Source: Microbacterium hydrocarbonoxydans
Lineage (GTDB): Bacteria > Actinomycetota > Actinomycetes > Actinomycetales > Microbacteriaceae
DNA length: 64,000 bases
Assembly: GCF_900105205.1 (NCBI RefSeq)
Contig: NZ_FNSQ01000005.1
Location: forward strand, 1,674,001-1,738,000
Reading direction: 5' to 3'
Below the pieces are notes generated by a model. The model had not been told where the DNA came from and searched no databases. It saw nothing but the letters and a program-made list of their open reading frames with translations. This document shows positions 36,538-47,415 of the stretch, piece by piece. Both the position numbers and the translations under genes were made by a program. Each line of letters starts with the position of its first letter. The first letter of the stretch is position 1.

Positions 36538-38250
36538 TTACTTCTCGTATCCCACGTTCTCCACCGGCGTGATGCCGAAGAGGTCGAGTCCGGAGTACGG
36601 CTCGGGGGTGAGGTTGGCGAGACCCTCCTTGACGGTCCAGATCTCCGGGCCGTTGAGGACCGGGATGATGCCCCAGGTCTCGGCGAAGATCTGGGACTCC
36701 ATCTCCATGGCCTTCTTGGTCTGCTCTTCCGGGTCGGAGATCGTCTCCAGCTCCTCGTGGATCATCTTGTCGATCTCCGGCGTGCCGGTGCCCGACAGGT
36801 TCAGGCCGCTGTCCGAGCAGTACAGCTGGCAGAACCAGGCAGCACCGAACGGGTCGGACGACGTGAAGGAGAGGAAGAAGATGTCACCGTTCTGCGTGGT
36901 GTAGTCCTCGGCGAAGTCGGCGGACGGACGGGTGTCGATCGTCACCTCGACGCCGACCTCCTTCAGCTGCGCCTGCACGGCGAGCGAACGAGCGCGAGCC
37001 GTCTCGGTGTCGGAGTGGTTCGGGAAGACGAGCGACAGGCGCTCACCGTCCTTCTCGCGGATGCCGTCGTCGCCGACGACCCAGCCGGCCTCATCGAGGA
37101 GCTTGTTGGCACCGTCGACGTCGCCGTCCTTGCGGCCGGCCTCTTCCAGAGCGTTGACGTAGTTCGGCTGGAACGAGAACAGCGTGAGAGACCCTGCGGG
37201 CTCCTCGGTGTAGTTCAGCCCGTTGAAGACGATCTCCTTGACCTGCTCGATGCTGATCGCCTCGAAGATCGCCTTGCGGACGTTGAGGTCGGCCAGCACG
37301 GGGTTGGCCGAGTTCAGCGTGAAGATCGCGTTTCCGGTCGCCTGGCCCTTGTAGGTCTCGACGCCCTCGAGGCCCTCGACCTGCGCGAGCAGCTCGGCGC
37401 TGCCCGTCTCGGCCATGTCGACCTCGCCGTTGCGCAGCGCGTTGACGGCGGCGGTCGGCTCCATCTGGATGAAGCTCACCTTGTCGAGCAGGGGAGCGTT
37501 GCCCCACCACTTCTCGTTCGGGACGAGAGTCACGACGCCACCGGTCTTGTCGTACTCGTCGACCGTGTAGGGACCGGCTGCCCACTCCGGGTGCCAGTCG
37601 CCGAGGAACGCGGTGTTGAAGAGCTCGGGCGTGTTGACGTCCGGGTGCAGCAGCTGCGAGTAGACCATCTCGGGCCAGGCGAACTCGCCCTTGAAGGTCA
37701 CGATGACGTCGCGGTCGTTCTCGCCGGCCTCGACGGACTCGATCTCCTTCCAGCCGTCGGTGGCGTTGGGCTGGTACTCCTCGTTCTCGCCGCTGTTCGC
37801 TTCCCAGGTGGCCTTGAACGCGGTGACGTCGATGGGGGTTCCGTCGTTCCAGACGGCCTTCTCGTTGACCTTGAAGTGCAGGACGGTCTTGCCGTCCTCG
37901 ATGCCGAACGAGTAGTCGTCGAGGTACGCGTCGTTCTTCTTGACGGTGCCGTCGGGATCCATGAGGAGGATCTGCGGGCGGAACCACGTCGCGATCTGGG
38001 TGACGCGCGCGTCACCGTCGCTGTGGAAGTAGTTCAGCTGCTCGGCGATGTTCGAGACGGGGATGCGGAGCTCGCCACCCTCTGCGAGGTTCTCGCGGGG
38101 CTGCGGGTTGTAGTCCGCACCCTCGACCGTCTGGGCTTCGCCTTCGCCGTTGTCGCCGCCGCCGTTGCCTGCCGGTGCGCACCCGCTCATGACGAGTGCG
38201 AAGGCGGCGCCGAGAGCAGCGATGCCCATCAGCTTCTGATGCCGTTTCAT
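36538..38250 (-). CDS. Peptide ABC transporter substrate-binding lipoprotein
   Basis: A 570-residue family 5 extracellular solute-binding protein. It has a lipoprotein signal ending VMSGC (Cys24), a Gly/Glu-rich linker, then the two-lobe SBP_bac_5 fold. The family segments LHFKVNEKAVWNDG and VPNEKWWGNAPL are present. It captures oligopeptides or related solutes for the ABC permease encoded just upstream. A strong ribosome binding site (AAGGAG) precedes the ATG. It is last in the operon, 115 bases after the ATPase gene, so it may be more abundant through its own RNA segment. Confidence 0.9.
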   Translation of the reverse strand: MKRHQKLMGIAALGAAFALVMSGCAPAGNGGGDNGEGEAQTVEGADYNPQPRENLAEGGELRIPVSNIAEQLNYFHSDGDARVTQIATWFRPQILLMDPDGTVKKNDAYLDDYSFGIEDGKTVLHFKVNEKAVWNDGTPIDVTAFKATWEANSGENEEYQPNATDGWKEIESVEAGENDRDVIVTFKGEFAWPEMVYSQLLHPDVNTPELFNTAFLGDWHPEWAAGPYTVDEYDKTGGVVTLVPNEKWWGNAPLLDKVSFIQMEPTAAVNALRNGEVDMAETGSAELLAQVEGLEGVETYKGQATGNAIFTLNSANPVLADLNVRKAIFEAISIEQVKEIVFNGLNYTEEPAGSLTLFSFQPNYVNALEEAGRKDGDVDGANKLLDEAGWVVGDDGIREKDGERLSLVFPNHSDTETARARSLAVQAQLKEVGVEVTIDTRPSADFAEDYTTQNGDIFFLSFTSSDPFGAAWFCQLYCSDSGLNLSGTGTPEIDKMIHEELETISDPEEQTKKAMEMESQIFAETWGIIPVLNGPEIWTVKEGLANLTPEPYSGLDLFGITPVENVGYEK

Positions 38251-38365
38251 GGTACTCCTTAGTGCCTGTCGGCCTTACTTGGGATAGGGGCAGACTAACC
38301 CCGCTACTCGCGGGCGAAACCCCTGGGACACGGAACCGTTATCGGACCGTGCACAACGGTGCGGG

Positions 38366-40297
38366 TCAGCTCGCGGCGACTGCCTCGGCGTCGAATCCTT
38401 CGACGGGGAGGATGATCCGCTCGCGCGTGCGCTCGAGGTCGGGATCCGGGATCGGGATCGCTGACAGCAGCGCCTTGGTGTACGGATGCTGCGGATCGTC
38501 GAAGACCTGATCGACGTCACCGTGCTCCACGAAGGCGCCCTTGTACATCACGGCGACGCGGTCGGCGATGTGCCTGACGACCGCGAGATCGTGCGCCACG
38601 AAGAGGTACGAGAGGCCGAGCTTCGCCTTCAGCTCGTCGAGCAGGTTGATCACGCCGGCCTGGATCGAGACGTCGAGCGCCGAGACAGGCTCGTCCAGGA
38701 CGACGATCTTCGGGTTCGTCGACAGCGCGCGGGCGATGCCGATGCGCTGTCGCTGGCCTCCCGAGAACGCCTGCGGGAAGCGGTCGCTGTGCGCAGGGTC
38801 GAGGCCCACGAGGCCCATGAGCTCTTCGACGCGGTCGAACACGTCATCCTTGCTCATCCCGATCGCGAACATCGGCTCCGCGATGATGTCCCAGACCGTC
38901 ATACGCGGGTCGAGCGCGCCCATCGGATCCTGGAACACGATCTGCAGATCCCGCCGGAGCTTGCGTTCCTCGGCTCTGTTCTTGATGTCGGCGACGCTGG
39001 TACCGCCGATCCTGATGTCGCCGTTCTCCTGGGCCACGAGGTCCATGATCTGCAGCAGGGTGGTGGTCTTCCCGCTGCCGGACTCGCCGACGATCGCCAG
39101 GGTCTCGCCCTGGCGGATGTCGAAGCTGATGCCCTTGACCGCGTGAACCTCGCCGACCTTTCGCTTGAACAGCGCACCCTTCATCAGCGGGAAGGTCTTG
39201 TTGAGATTGACGGCCTCAAGGGTGATCGGTCGGTCCTCGCGCGGCACCTTGGCGAGTCCGCTCTCGGGGATCTCGGGGATCGGGAACACCGGCAGTCCGC
39301 CGATCCGCCCCTCGTCGTCGATGTCGTCCGCGCGGATGCACGCCACCGAGTGGTCGGTGTGGCCGCCGGTGGTGACGGGGAGCAGGTCGGGCTCGCGCTG
39401 CACGCATGCCTCGATCGCGATGGGGCACCGCGCAGCAAACGGGCAGGCGTCCGGGAGATTGATCAACAGCGGCGGATTGCCCTTGATCGGGATCAGCGGC
39501 ACCTTCTCGGTCTTGTCGACCCGAGGGATGGCTCCGAGGAGTCCGATCGAGTACGGCATCCGGGTCCGGTAGAAGAGCTCGCGCACCGGCGCCTGCTCGA
39601 CGGGCTTGCCGGCGTACATCACCAGCACGTCATCGGCGGTCTTCGCGACCACGCCCATGTCGTGCGTGATGATGATCATGGCGGCGCCGGTCTCCTCCTG
39701 GGCCTTCTCCATGAGCTCGAGGATCTGGGCCTGGATGGTGACGTCGAGTGCAGTCGTCGGCTCGTCGGCGATGATCAGCTTCGGGTTGTTGGCCATCGCG
39801 ATCGCGATCACGACACGCTGACGCATCCCGCCGGAGAACTCGTGCGGGAAGGATTTCATGCGGCGTTCCGCTTCCGGGATGCCCACGAGGTTCAGAAGCT
39901 CGACGGAGCGATCCCACGCGTCCTTCTTCGACAGGCGACGGTGCACGGTGAGCGCCTCGATCAGCTGATCGCCGATCGTGAAGACAGGGGTGAGCGAGGT
40001 GAGCGGGTCCTGGAAGACCATCGCCATGCCGTTGCCGCGGATCACCGACAGCTGCTTGTCGGACTTGCCGAGCAGCTCCTGTCCGTCGTAGATGATGGAG
40101 CCGCTGATCTTGGCGTTGTCGTCGAGGAGTCCCATGATCGCCAGCGACGTCACGGACTTGCCCGAGCCGGATTCGCCGACGATGCCGAGGGTCCTGCCCT
40201 CTTCGAGGTCGAACGAGACACCTCGCACAGCGTCGACACGGCCCGCCTCGGACGGGAAGCTGACCCTGAGGTCACGGACGGACAGGACAGTACTCAT
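38366..40297 (-). CDS. Peptide ABC transporter, fused double ATPase (DppD-DppF type)
   Basis: This 643-residue protein fuses two ABC ATPase domains. Domain 1 (about 5-260) has Walker A GESGSGKS, signature FSGGMRQR and Walker B LIIADEPTTAL, then an oligopeptide-type C-terminal extension with Cys (CPFAARC). Domain 2 (about 350-620) has GESGSGKTTT, FSGGQRQR and IVVLDEPVSAL. In most operons these are two proteins. The ATG overlaps the permease stop (ATGA), so the start is well set. The fusion fixes subunit ratio for the heterodimeric transporter. Confidence 0.9.
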   Translation of the reverse strand: MSTVLSVRDLRVSFPSEAGRVDAVRGVSFDLEEGRTLGIVGESGSGKSVTSLAIMGLLDDNAKISGSIIYDGQELLGKSDKQLSVIRGNGMAMVFQDPLTSLTPVFTIGDQLIEALTVHRRLSKKDAWDRSVELLNLVGIPEAERRMKSFPHEFSGGMRQRVVIAIAMANNPKLIIADEPTTALDVTIQAQILELMEKAQEETGAAMIIITHDMGVVAKTADDVLVMYAGKPVEQAPVRELFYRTRMPYSIGLLGAIPRVDKTEKVPLIPIKGNPPLLINLPDACPFAARCPIAIEACVQREPDLLPVTTGGHTDHSVACIRADDIDDEGRIGGLPVFPIPEIPESGLAKVPREDRPITLEAVNLNKTFPLMKGALFKRKVGEVHAVKGISFDIRQGETLAIVGESGSGKTTTLLQIMDLVAQENGDIRIGGTSVADIKNRAEERKLRRDLQIVFQDPMGALDPRMTVWDIIAEPMFAIGMSKDDVFDRVEELMGLVGLDPAHSDRFPQAFSGGQRQRIGIARALSTNPKIVVLDEPVSALDVSIQAGVINLLDELKAKLGLSYLFVAHDLAVVRHIADRVAVMYKGAFVEHGDVDQVFDDPQHPYTKALLSAIPIPDPDLERTRERIILPVEGFDAEAVAAS

Positions 40298-41217
40298 GCG
40301 CGACCTCCAGCCGCCGAGGTCGGATCGAGGGCGTCGCGCAGACCGTCGGCGATGAGGGCCATCGAGACGGTGAGCAGCGTGAGCGCCGCCGCGGGGAAGT
40401 AGAACAGCCACGGCGCACTGACGAGCGTGCTCGAGCCGTACCCGATGAGTGCGCCGAGAGACACGTCGGGGAGCTTCACGCCGAACCCGAGGAATGACAG
40501 GGCCGTCTCGGTGAGGACGGCCGAGACCACTCCGAGTGTGAAGTTGATCACGAGCAGTGAGCCGATGTTCGGCAGCATGTGGCGGAGCACGATGCGCATG
40601 CCCGAGAGGCCCGCGTATCGGGCTGCGTGCACGTACTCGCGCTCGCGGATCGACAATGACAGGGTCCAGATGATCCGGGCGGGGAAGAACCAGCCGACGA
40701 CGAAGATCATGACGAGCGAGATGACGAGCCAGTTGCCGCCGGCGTCGTTGGAGATCATCGCGAGGATCAGGAAGTTGGGGATCACCATCATGAAGTGGAT
40801 GATCGCCAGCATGACCTTTTCGTAGCGACCGCCGAAGTAGGCGGCTGTCGCGCCGACGATCGCCGAGACGACCGTCGTTCCGATCGCGACGAGCGCCGCG
40901 ATCATCATGGAGCGCTGGAGTCCGACGGCGACCTGGGCGAAGTTGTCGTTGCCCGACCCGTTCGTCCCGAACCAGTGCTCGGCCGACGGTCCCTTGCGCA
41001 GCGCCAGGAAGTCGAGGTCGGTATGCGAATACGGGGAGAGCAGCGGTCCGAGGATCGCGAAGAGCACCAGCAGCGCCAGGATGACGATGCCGATCAGTGC
41101 GCCGCGGTTGCGCAGGAAGCGACGCGTGTACAGCGTCAGCATCGAGGTGCGCTTGCGGTTCCTCGGCCTCTCGGGCTCGGCGATCTCGGGGGAGACCCCG
41201 ATCGATTCCAGGGACAT
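40294..41217 (-). CDS. Peptide ABC transporter permease (DppC type)
   Basis: A 307-residue inner-membrane permease of the DppC/OppC family, with an N-terminal helix (about 35-58), the periplasmic loop HWFGTNGSGNDNFAQV, and the EAA-type cytoplasmic loop EYVHAARYAGLSGMRIVLRH that contacts the ATPase. It pairs with the DppB-type gene upstream. It shares 1 base with that gene and 4 bases with the ATPase gene, so all three are translationally coupled. Confidence 0.9.
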   Translation of the reverse strand: MSLESIGVSPEIAEPERPRNRKRTSMLTLYTRRFLRNRGALIGIVILALLVLFAILGPLLSPYSHTDLDFLALRKGPSAEHWFGTNGSGNDNFAQVAVGLQRSMMIAALVAIGTTVVSAIVGATAAYFGGRYEKVMLAIIHFMMVIPNFLILAMISNDAGGNWLVISLVMIFVVGWFFPARIIWTLSLSIREREYVHAARYAGLSGMRIVLRHMLPNIGSLLVINFTLGVVSAVLTETALSFLGFGVKLPDVSLGALIGYGSSTLVSAPWLFYFPAAALTLLTVSMALIADGLRDALDPTSAAGGRA

Positions 41218-42200
41218 CAGCTCACCCGCACTCTCGGATCGAGGACCACGACGGCCACGTCGGCGAGGATCGCGCCGATCGCCGTCATCAGGGCGCCGAA
41301 GGCCGCGACTGCGACCACGCCGTGAATGTCGTTGTTGTTGAGGGTCTGGATGAAGTAGCGACCCATCCCGTTCCAGTTGAAGATCGTCTCAGTCAGCACT
41401 GCGCCGGTGAACACGGCGGGGATCGTGAACGCGACCTGAGTCGTGACCGGGATGAGCGACGTCCGCAGCGCGTGCTTGCGGATGGCCTGCTGCTTGGTCA
41501 GCCCCTTGGCCCGCGCGGTGCGGACGTAGTCGGCCTTGATGTTGTCGAGCAGCAGTGAGCGCTGCAGGAAGTGGATCGAGGCGTATCCGGTGAGCACGAG
41601 ACCGAGGGTGGGCAACGTCAGATGCTGCAGCACATCTATGAGCACCGGGAAGAACCCCTCCACCCCCTGGCTCGAGGAACCCGTCACATAGAACACGGTC
41701 GTTCCGACCGCCGAGTTGAAGTTGATCGCGAGGAGCACCAGGGCGAAGCCCGCGACCACGGTCGGGATGTTCATCGTGATGATGCTCGAGCCCTGGCCGA
41801 TGCGGTCTGCGAGCTTGTACTGGCGCGAGGCCGTGTAGACGCCCAGCGCGATGCCGAGGATGGTCGTGATGATGGTCGCGCCGAGGACCAGCTCCGCACT
41901 GATCCAGACCCGATAGGCGACCTGCTCGTTGACGGACTCCCCGGTCGGGCCGACGCCCCAGTCCCACCGGAAGAGGATGCTGGAGAACCAGGTCCACCAG
42001 CGCTCGATGAGCGGAACGGACTCGCTGAGATTGCGCGGAACGAGGAGCGCGTCGATCTGCTCCGGTGAGAGCGGTGGTCGGCGTCCGACGTAGTTGTTCT
42101 CAGGATCGAGATACAGCCACGCGAGGAAGTACGTGATGTTCGTCGCGAGGACGATCATCAGCACCCACCCCAGCAGGCGGCGCAACAGATACTTGATCAA
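41217..42200 (-). CDS. Peptide ABC transporter permease (DppB type)
   Basis: A 327-residue DppB/OppB family permease, first gene of the operon. The EAA loop DYVRTARAKGLTKQQAIRKHALR is present (about residues 232-254), and the final part matches the family. The start appears to be TTG 42200 with a weak purine-rich region upstream; no ATG fits better. A 240-base gap separates it from the divergent lepA gene. Together with the following three genes it forms a complete oligopeptide uptake system. Confidence 0.85.
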   Translation of the reverse strand: MIKYLLRRLLGWVLMIVLATNITYFLAWLYLDPENNYVGRRPPLSPEQIDALLVPRNLSESVPLIERWWTWFSSILFRWDWGVGPTGESVNEQVAYRVWISAELVLGATIITTILGIALGVYTASRQYKLADRIGQGSSIITMNIPTVVAGFALVLLAINFNSAVGTTVFYVTGSSSQGVEGFFPVLIDVLQHLTLPTLGLVLTGYASIHFLQRSLLLDNIKADYVRTARAKGLTKQQAIRKHALRTSLIPVTTQVAFTIPAVFTGAVLTETIFNWNGMGRYFIQTLNNNDIHGVVAVAAFGALMTAIGAILADVAVVVLDPRVRVS

Positions 42201-42425
42201 GGTGTTGATTCTTTCTCTTCAACAGGCGCGCACGGGATCTGCCGACGCAACGCTGAGCCGGGAAGACAGTCAATCACCATCTGCCGATCTGCGCGACACG
42301 ACGCCTGCACGTGGTCTGTGACGGAGTCTCATCGCTTGCGGGATCCGGTGTCACGGATAGCTCCCGGGCAACCCCGGCAGAATATCACCGGGTTCGGCGA
42401 ATCGAGCATTAGGGGCGCCTCACCG

Positions 42426-42431
42426 TAGAAT
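42426..42431 (+). promoter_or_regulatory. -10 element TAGAAT upstream of lepA
   Basis: TAGAAT is followed by 9 bases and the lepA ATG at 42441. The transcript would have a leader of only about 2-3 bases. Confidence 0.5.
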
Positions 42432-42440
42432 CGACAGGAC

Positions 42441-44294
<1,854 letters not shown>

Positions 44295-44351
44295 GACCCC
44301 GCGAGTCGGGGCTGTCCGGCGCGTGGGGGTGATCGTCCAGGTGACGGGAAG

Positions 44352-44357
44352 TAGGCT
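44352..44357 (+). promoter_or_regulatory. -10 element TAGGCT, leaderless start
   Basis: TAGGCT, 7 bases, then ATG 44365. Confidence 0.6.
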
Positions 44358-44364
44358 GGTTCTC

Positions 44365-45018
44365 ATGCGGCGCGGGACTTTCCGAGACGACACGGTGGAC
44401 TATGCGGCCGTGGGTGCTACCCACGCCCCCGATCTGATGCAGTACCCGCCGGAGCGCAGCATCCCGGCGGAGAATTCCTGGCGCATCGGCAGCGGCGCGG
44501 AGCGATTCCAGACCGCCGGCGATGCACTCCTGACCTGGACCGCCCAGCGGGCCGCTGGTCTCAGCATCGACGATGTGCGGCCGGCTCCCGGTCCCGCATA
44601 TGCAGGCGTCAGCTTCGATGCCGAGGGCACGCCGATCGCTCCGAGCAAGAACGACGTCGAGCAGCGTTTCGATGCCGAGGGCACCCCTTTCGCAGGCCCT
44701 GGCATGACGCTGCGGCTGCACGGCAGGGTGAGCGGCATGCGAGCGGATGCCGAACTTCGTGTGATCTCCGTGACGGAGGAGAAGCGCCGAATCGGATTCG
44801 TCCTGGGTACCGTCGGCGGATCCGTGGTGCGCGGCGAGGAGTCCTTCGACATCGACTGGCGTGAGGACAACGACGAGGTGTGGTTCTCCGTCCGTGCCTT
44901 CGACGCCCCCAACTCCCTGCTCTATCGCCTCGTGCCCGCTCTTGTGAAGCGGCGGCGGCGCGAGCTGTTCGCCCGCTACCTGAGGGCGATCTCCCCGCTC
45001 TACGCGACCCCCGTCTGA
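44365..45018 (+). CDS. DUF1990 family protein
   Basis: This 217-residue protein has the layout of the DUF1990 family: an N-terminal YAAVGATHAPDLM-like beginning and the C-terminal beta-rich EESFDIDWREDNDEVWFSVRAF segment followed by RYLRAISPL. The family is an uncharacterised relative of START-like fold proteins. It lies between lepA and hemW, 16 bases ahead of hemW, as in other Microbacteriaceae. An in-frame longer start in lepA is rejected in favour of the leaderless site. Confidence 0.7.
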   Translation: MRRGTFRDDTVDYAAVGATHAPDLMQYPPERSIPAENSWRIGSGAERFQTAGDALLTWTAQRAAGLSIDDVRPAPGPAYAGVSFDAEGTPIAPSKNDVEQRFDAEGTPFAGPGMTLRLHGRVSGMRADAELRVISVTEEKRRIGFVLGTVGGSVVRGEESFDIDWREDNDEVWFSVRAFDAPNSLLYRLVPALVKRRRRELFARYLRAISPLYATPV

Positions 45019-45034
45019 TGGCCGTACACCTCTG

Positions 45035-46252
45035 ATGGCCGGTCCTCTCCCTCTCGGAGATCCGGCACCGGCCGACGGCAGTCTCCCGTCCGACCTCTCG
45101 GTCGATCCCGCCGTGCCGTTCTCGGCCTACCTCCACGTCCCGTTCTGCCGGGTGCGCTGCGGGTACTGCGACTTCAACACCTACACGTCGGGTGAGCTGC
45201 GCGGAGCGAAGCAGGAGGACTACGCCTCGACCCTGATCACGGAGATCGACCTCGCTGCACGCGTGCTCGCGGACGCCGGTCGCCTGCGTCCGATGGACAC
45301 GGTCTTCTTCGGCGGAGGCACACCCACCCTGCTGCCGGCGGGCGACCTCGCACGGATGCTGGATGCCGCCACCGATGCATTCGGCCTGGCTGACGGTGCC
45401 GAGGTGACGGTCGAGGCGAACCCCGACACCGTGACGCCCGAGGTGGTGCGCACGCTCGCCGACGCCGGCGTCACGCGCCTCTCCATCGGGATGCAGTCGG
45501 CGGTGCCCCATGTGCTGGCAGCGCTCGACCGCACCCACCGCCCCGAGAACGTGACGACCGCCGTCGCAGCAGCCAAAGACGCCGGGCTCGCGGTCAGCGT
45601 CGACCTCATCTACGGAGCGCCCGGTGAGACGCTCGCCGATTGGGAGTCGTCGCTCGACGCGGCGCTGGCGCTCGAGTCCGATCACATCTCGGCGTATGCG
45701 CTGATCATCGAGGACGGCACCAAGCTCGCCAGGCAGATCCGGCGTGGCGAGGTGCCCATGCCGGACGACGACCTGCAGGCCGACATGTACGAGCTCGCGG
45801 ACGCCCGTCTCGGGGCAGCCGGGTTCGAGTGGTACGAGATCAGCAACTGGGCCCGCTCCGAGGGGGAGCGCTCGCGCCACAATCTGGCCTACTGGCGCGG
45901 GCACGACTGGTGGGGATTCGGGCCGGGTGCACACAGCCACGTCGCGGGCCTGCGCTGGTGGAATGTCAAGCACCCGGCCGCGTACGCCCAGCGCCTGGCC
46001 GCAGGGGAGTCCCCGGCAGCGGGTACCGAACGGCCCGACCTGGAATCGGCGACGCTGGAGCGCGTGCTGCTGCTGAGCCGGATCAGGGAGGGCATCGCGG
46101 TGGCGGATCTCGCGCCCGCGAAGCGCACGAGAGTCGCCGGTCTCATCGCCGACGGGCTCGTCGACCCCGCCGCGGCCGTGCGCGGACGCGTGCAGCTCAC
46201 ACTGCGCGGGCGCCTTCTCGCCGACGCGGTCGTGCGCGAACTCACCGACTGA
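45035..46252 (+). CDS. hemW: Radical SAM heme chaperone HemW
   Basis: This 405-residue protein has the radical SAM motif CRVRCGYC (Cys38, Cys42, Cys45), binding a 4Fe-4S cluster and S-adenosylmethionine, then GGGTPTLL and the HemW/HemN C-terminal domain. HemW inserts heme into respiratory proteins; it is often misnamed coproporphyrinogen III oxidase. It has the standard position just before hrcA. Start ATG 45035 follows the DUF1990 stop closely. Confidence 0.9.
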   Translation: MAGPLPLGDPAPADGSLPSDLSVDPAVPFSAYLHVPFCRVRCGYCDFNTYTSGELRGAKQEDYASTLITEIDLAARVLADAGRLRPMDTVFFGGGTPTLLPAGDLARMLDAATDAFGLADGAEVTVEANPDTVTPEVVRTLADAGVTRLSIGMQSAVPHVLAALDRTHRPENVTTAVAAAKDAGLAVSVDLIYGAPGETLADWESSLDAALALESDHISAYALIIEDGTKLARQIRRGEVPMPDDDLQADMYELADARLGAAGFEWYEISNWARSEGERSRHNLAYWRGHDWWGFGPGAHSHVAGLRWWNVKHPAAYAQRLAAGESPAAGTERPDLESATLERVLLLSRIREGIAVADLAPAKRTRVAGLIADGLVDPAAAVRGRVQLTLRGRLLADAVVRELTD

Positions 46253-46298
46253 GCCGACTGCCATGGCCGCGGATCACCGATACGCGCGCATCGGCGGG

Positions 46299-46304
46299 TA
46301 GAAT
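46299..46304 (+). promoter_or_regulatory. -10 element TAGAAT of hrcA-dnaJ
   Basis: TAGAAT ends on the first base of the CIRCE element, so repressor binding would block the promoter. Confidence 0.65.
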
Positions 46305-46330
46305 TGGCACTCGAAGCCAGTGAGTGCCAA
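46304..46330 (+). promoter_or_regulatory. CIRCE operator (HrcA binding site)
   Basis: TTGGCACTC, a 9-base spacer, then GAGTGCCAA: a perfect inverted repeat matching the CIRCE consensus TTAGCACTC-N9-GAGTGCTAA. It lies between the -10 and the ribosome binding site of hrcA, so HrcA should repress its own operon and release it on heat shock. Confidence 0.95.
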
Positions 46331-46345
46331 GGGGAGGGAGTTGCG

Positions 46346-47377
46346 ATGGTCAGTGAAAGAGGCCTCCAGGTTCTTCGCGCGATCGTGCAGGACTACGTCG
46401 AGACGCACGAACCCGTCGGCAGCCGATCCATCGTCGACCGCTACTCCTTCGGGGTGTCGGCCGCGACGATCCGCAACGACATGGCCCTGCTCGAAGACGA
46501 AGAGCTGATCACCGCACCGCACACGTCGTCGGGACGCGTCCCCACAGACAAGGGATACCGCGTCTTCGTCGACCACCTCGCTCAGCTGCGCCCCCTTTCG
46601 GTCGCGCAGCGCACGGCGATCGAGTCGTTCCTCACCGCACCGTCGGACCTGGACGACCTGATGGTCCGCACGGTCCGCGTGCTGACGCAGCTGACGGGTC
46701 AGGTCGCGCTCGCGCAGTACCCGTCCTTCGCGCGTGCCCACCTGACGCATCTCGAGCTCGTGGCGCTCGCCCCCAACCGCCTGCTCATCGTGCTCGTCAC
46801 CGACGCGGGCGGGGTCTCGCAGCGCATCGCGCCGCTGCCGGTCGACGTCGACGAGGCGGACATGGGTCTGCTGCGGGCGCGGCTGTCGGCACTCATCACC
46901 GGTCGCGCGGTCAGCGACGCGGCCGAGCGACTGCAGGCGCTTCTCGCTGGGGACGCGCACGCCCAGGATGTGGTCCTTCGCGCTCTGGCGACCATCGTCA
47001 TCGACGAGCTCGGCGCCTTCCGTCAGGAGCGCCTGGTGATGGCCGGAGCAGCGACTCTGGCTCGACGCGAGCAGGACTTCCGCGGCAGCATCCACCCGCT
47101 GCTCGAGGCGATCGAGGAGCAGGTGACGCTGCTGCGCCTGATGAGCGAGATGGAGGCGGACGCGCACGGTCTCGCCGCGAGCATCGGCACCGAGAACGCC
47201 TCGTTCGGGCTCGGCGAGGCATCGATCGTCGCCAGCAACTACGCCGCACCCAGCGGCACGGCGCGCGTCGGCGTCATGGGGCCGACGCGCATGGACTACC
47301 CGAGCAATCTCGCGGCCGCGCGGGCTGTGGCCCGCTACCTCTCGCGGATGCTCGACGAAGACGAGGCGTCCCGCTGA
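46346..47377 (+). CDS. hrcA: Heat-inducible transcriptional repressor HrcA
   Basis: A 343-residue HrcA: an N-terminal winged helix (about 1-90) beginning [20 protein letters not shown], a GAF-like domain and dimerisation region, and a C-terminal segment ending [21 protein letters not shown]. It binds CIRCE and is released under heat stress, with GroEL as the usual activator. ATG 46346 has a strong Shine-Dalgarno (GGGGAGGGAG at 46331-46340) just after the operator. It precedes dnaJ by 38 bases. Confidence 0.97.
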   Translation: MVSERGLQVLRAIVQDYVETHEPVGSRSIVDRYSFGVSAATIRNDMALLEDEELITAPHTSSGRVPTDKGYRVFVDHLAQLRPLSVAQRTAIESFLTAPSDLDDLMVRTVRVLTQLTGQVALAQYPSFARAHLTHLELVALAPNRLLIVLVTDAGGVSQRIAPLPVDVDEADMGLLRARLSALITGRAVSDAAERLQALLAGDAHAQDVVLRALATIVIDELGAFRQERLVMAGAATLARREQDFRGSIHPLLEAIEEQVTLLRLMSEMEADAHGLAASIGTENASFGLGEASIVASNYAAPSGTARVGVMGPTRMDYPSNLAAARAVARYLSRMLDEDEASR

Positions 47378-47415
47378 CGCGGCCGCCCAGAGACAGCACA
47401 CGCAGAAGGGCCATT

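Noticed and set aside
38486..40402. A 638-codon plus-strand frame opposite the double ATPase gene
   Set aside because: The ATPase motifs on the minus strand are complete; the plus frame is a shadow rich in Arg, Asp and Val.
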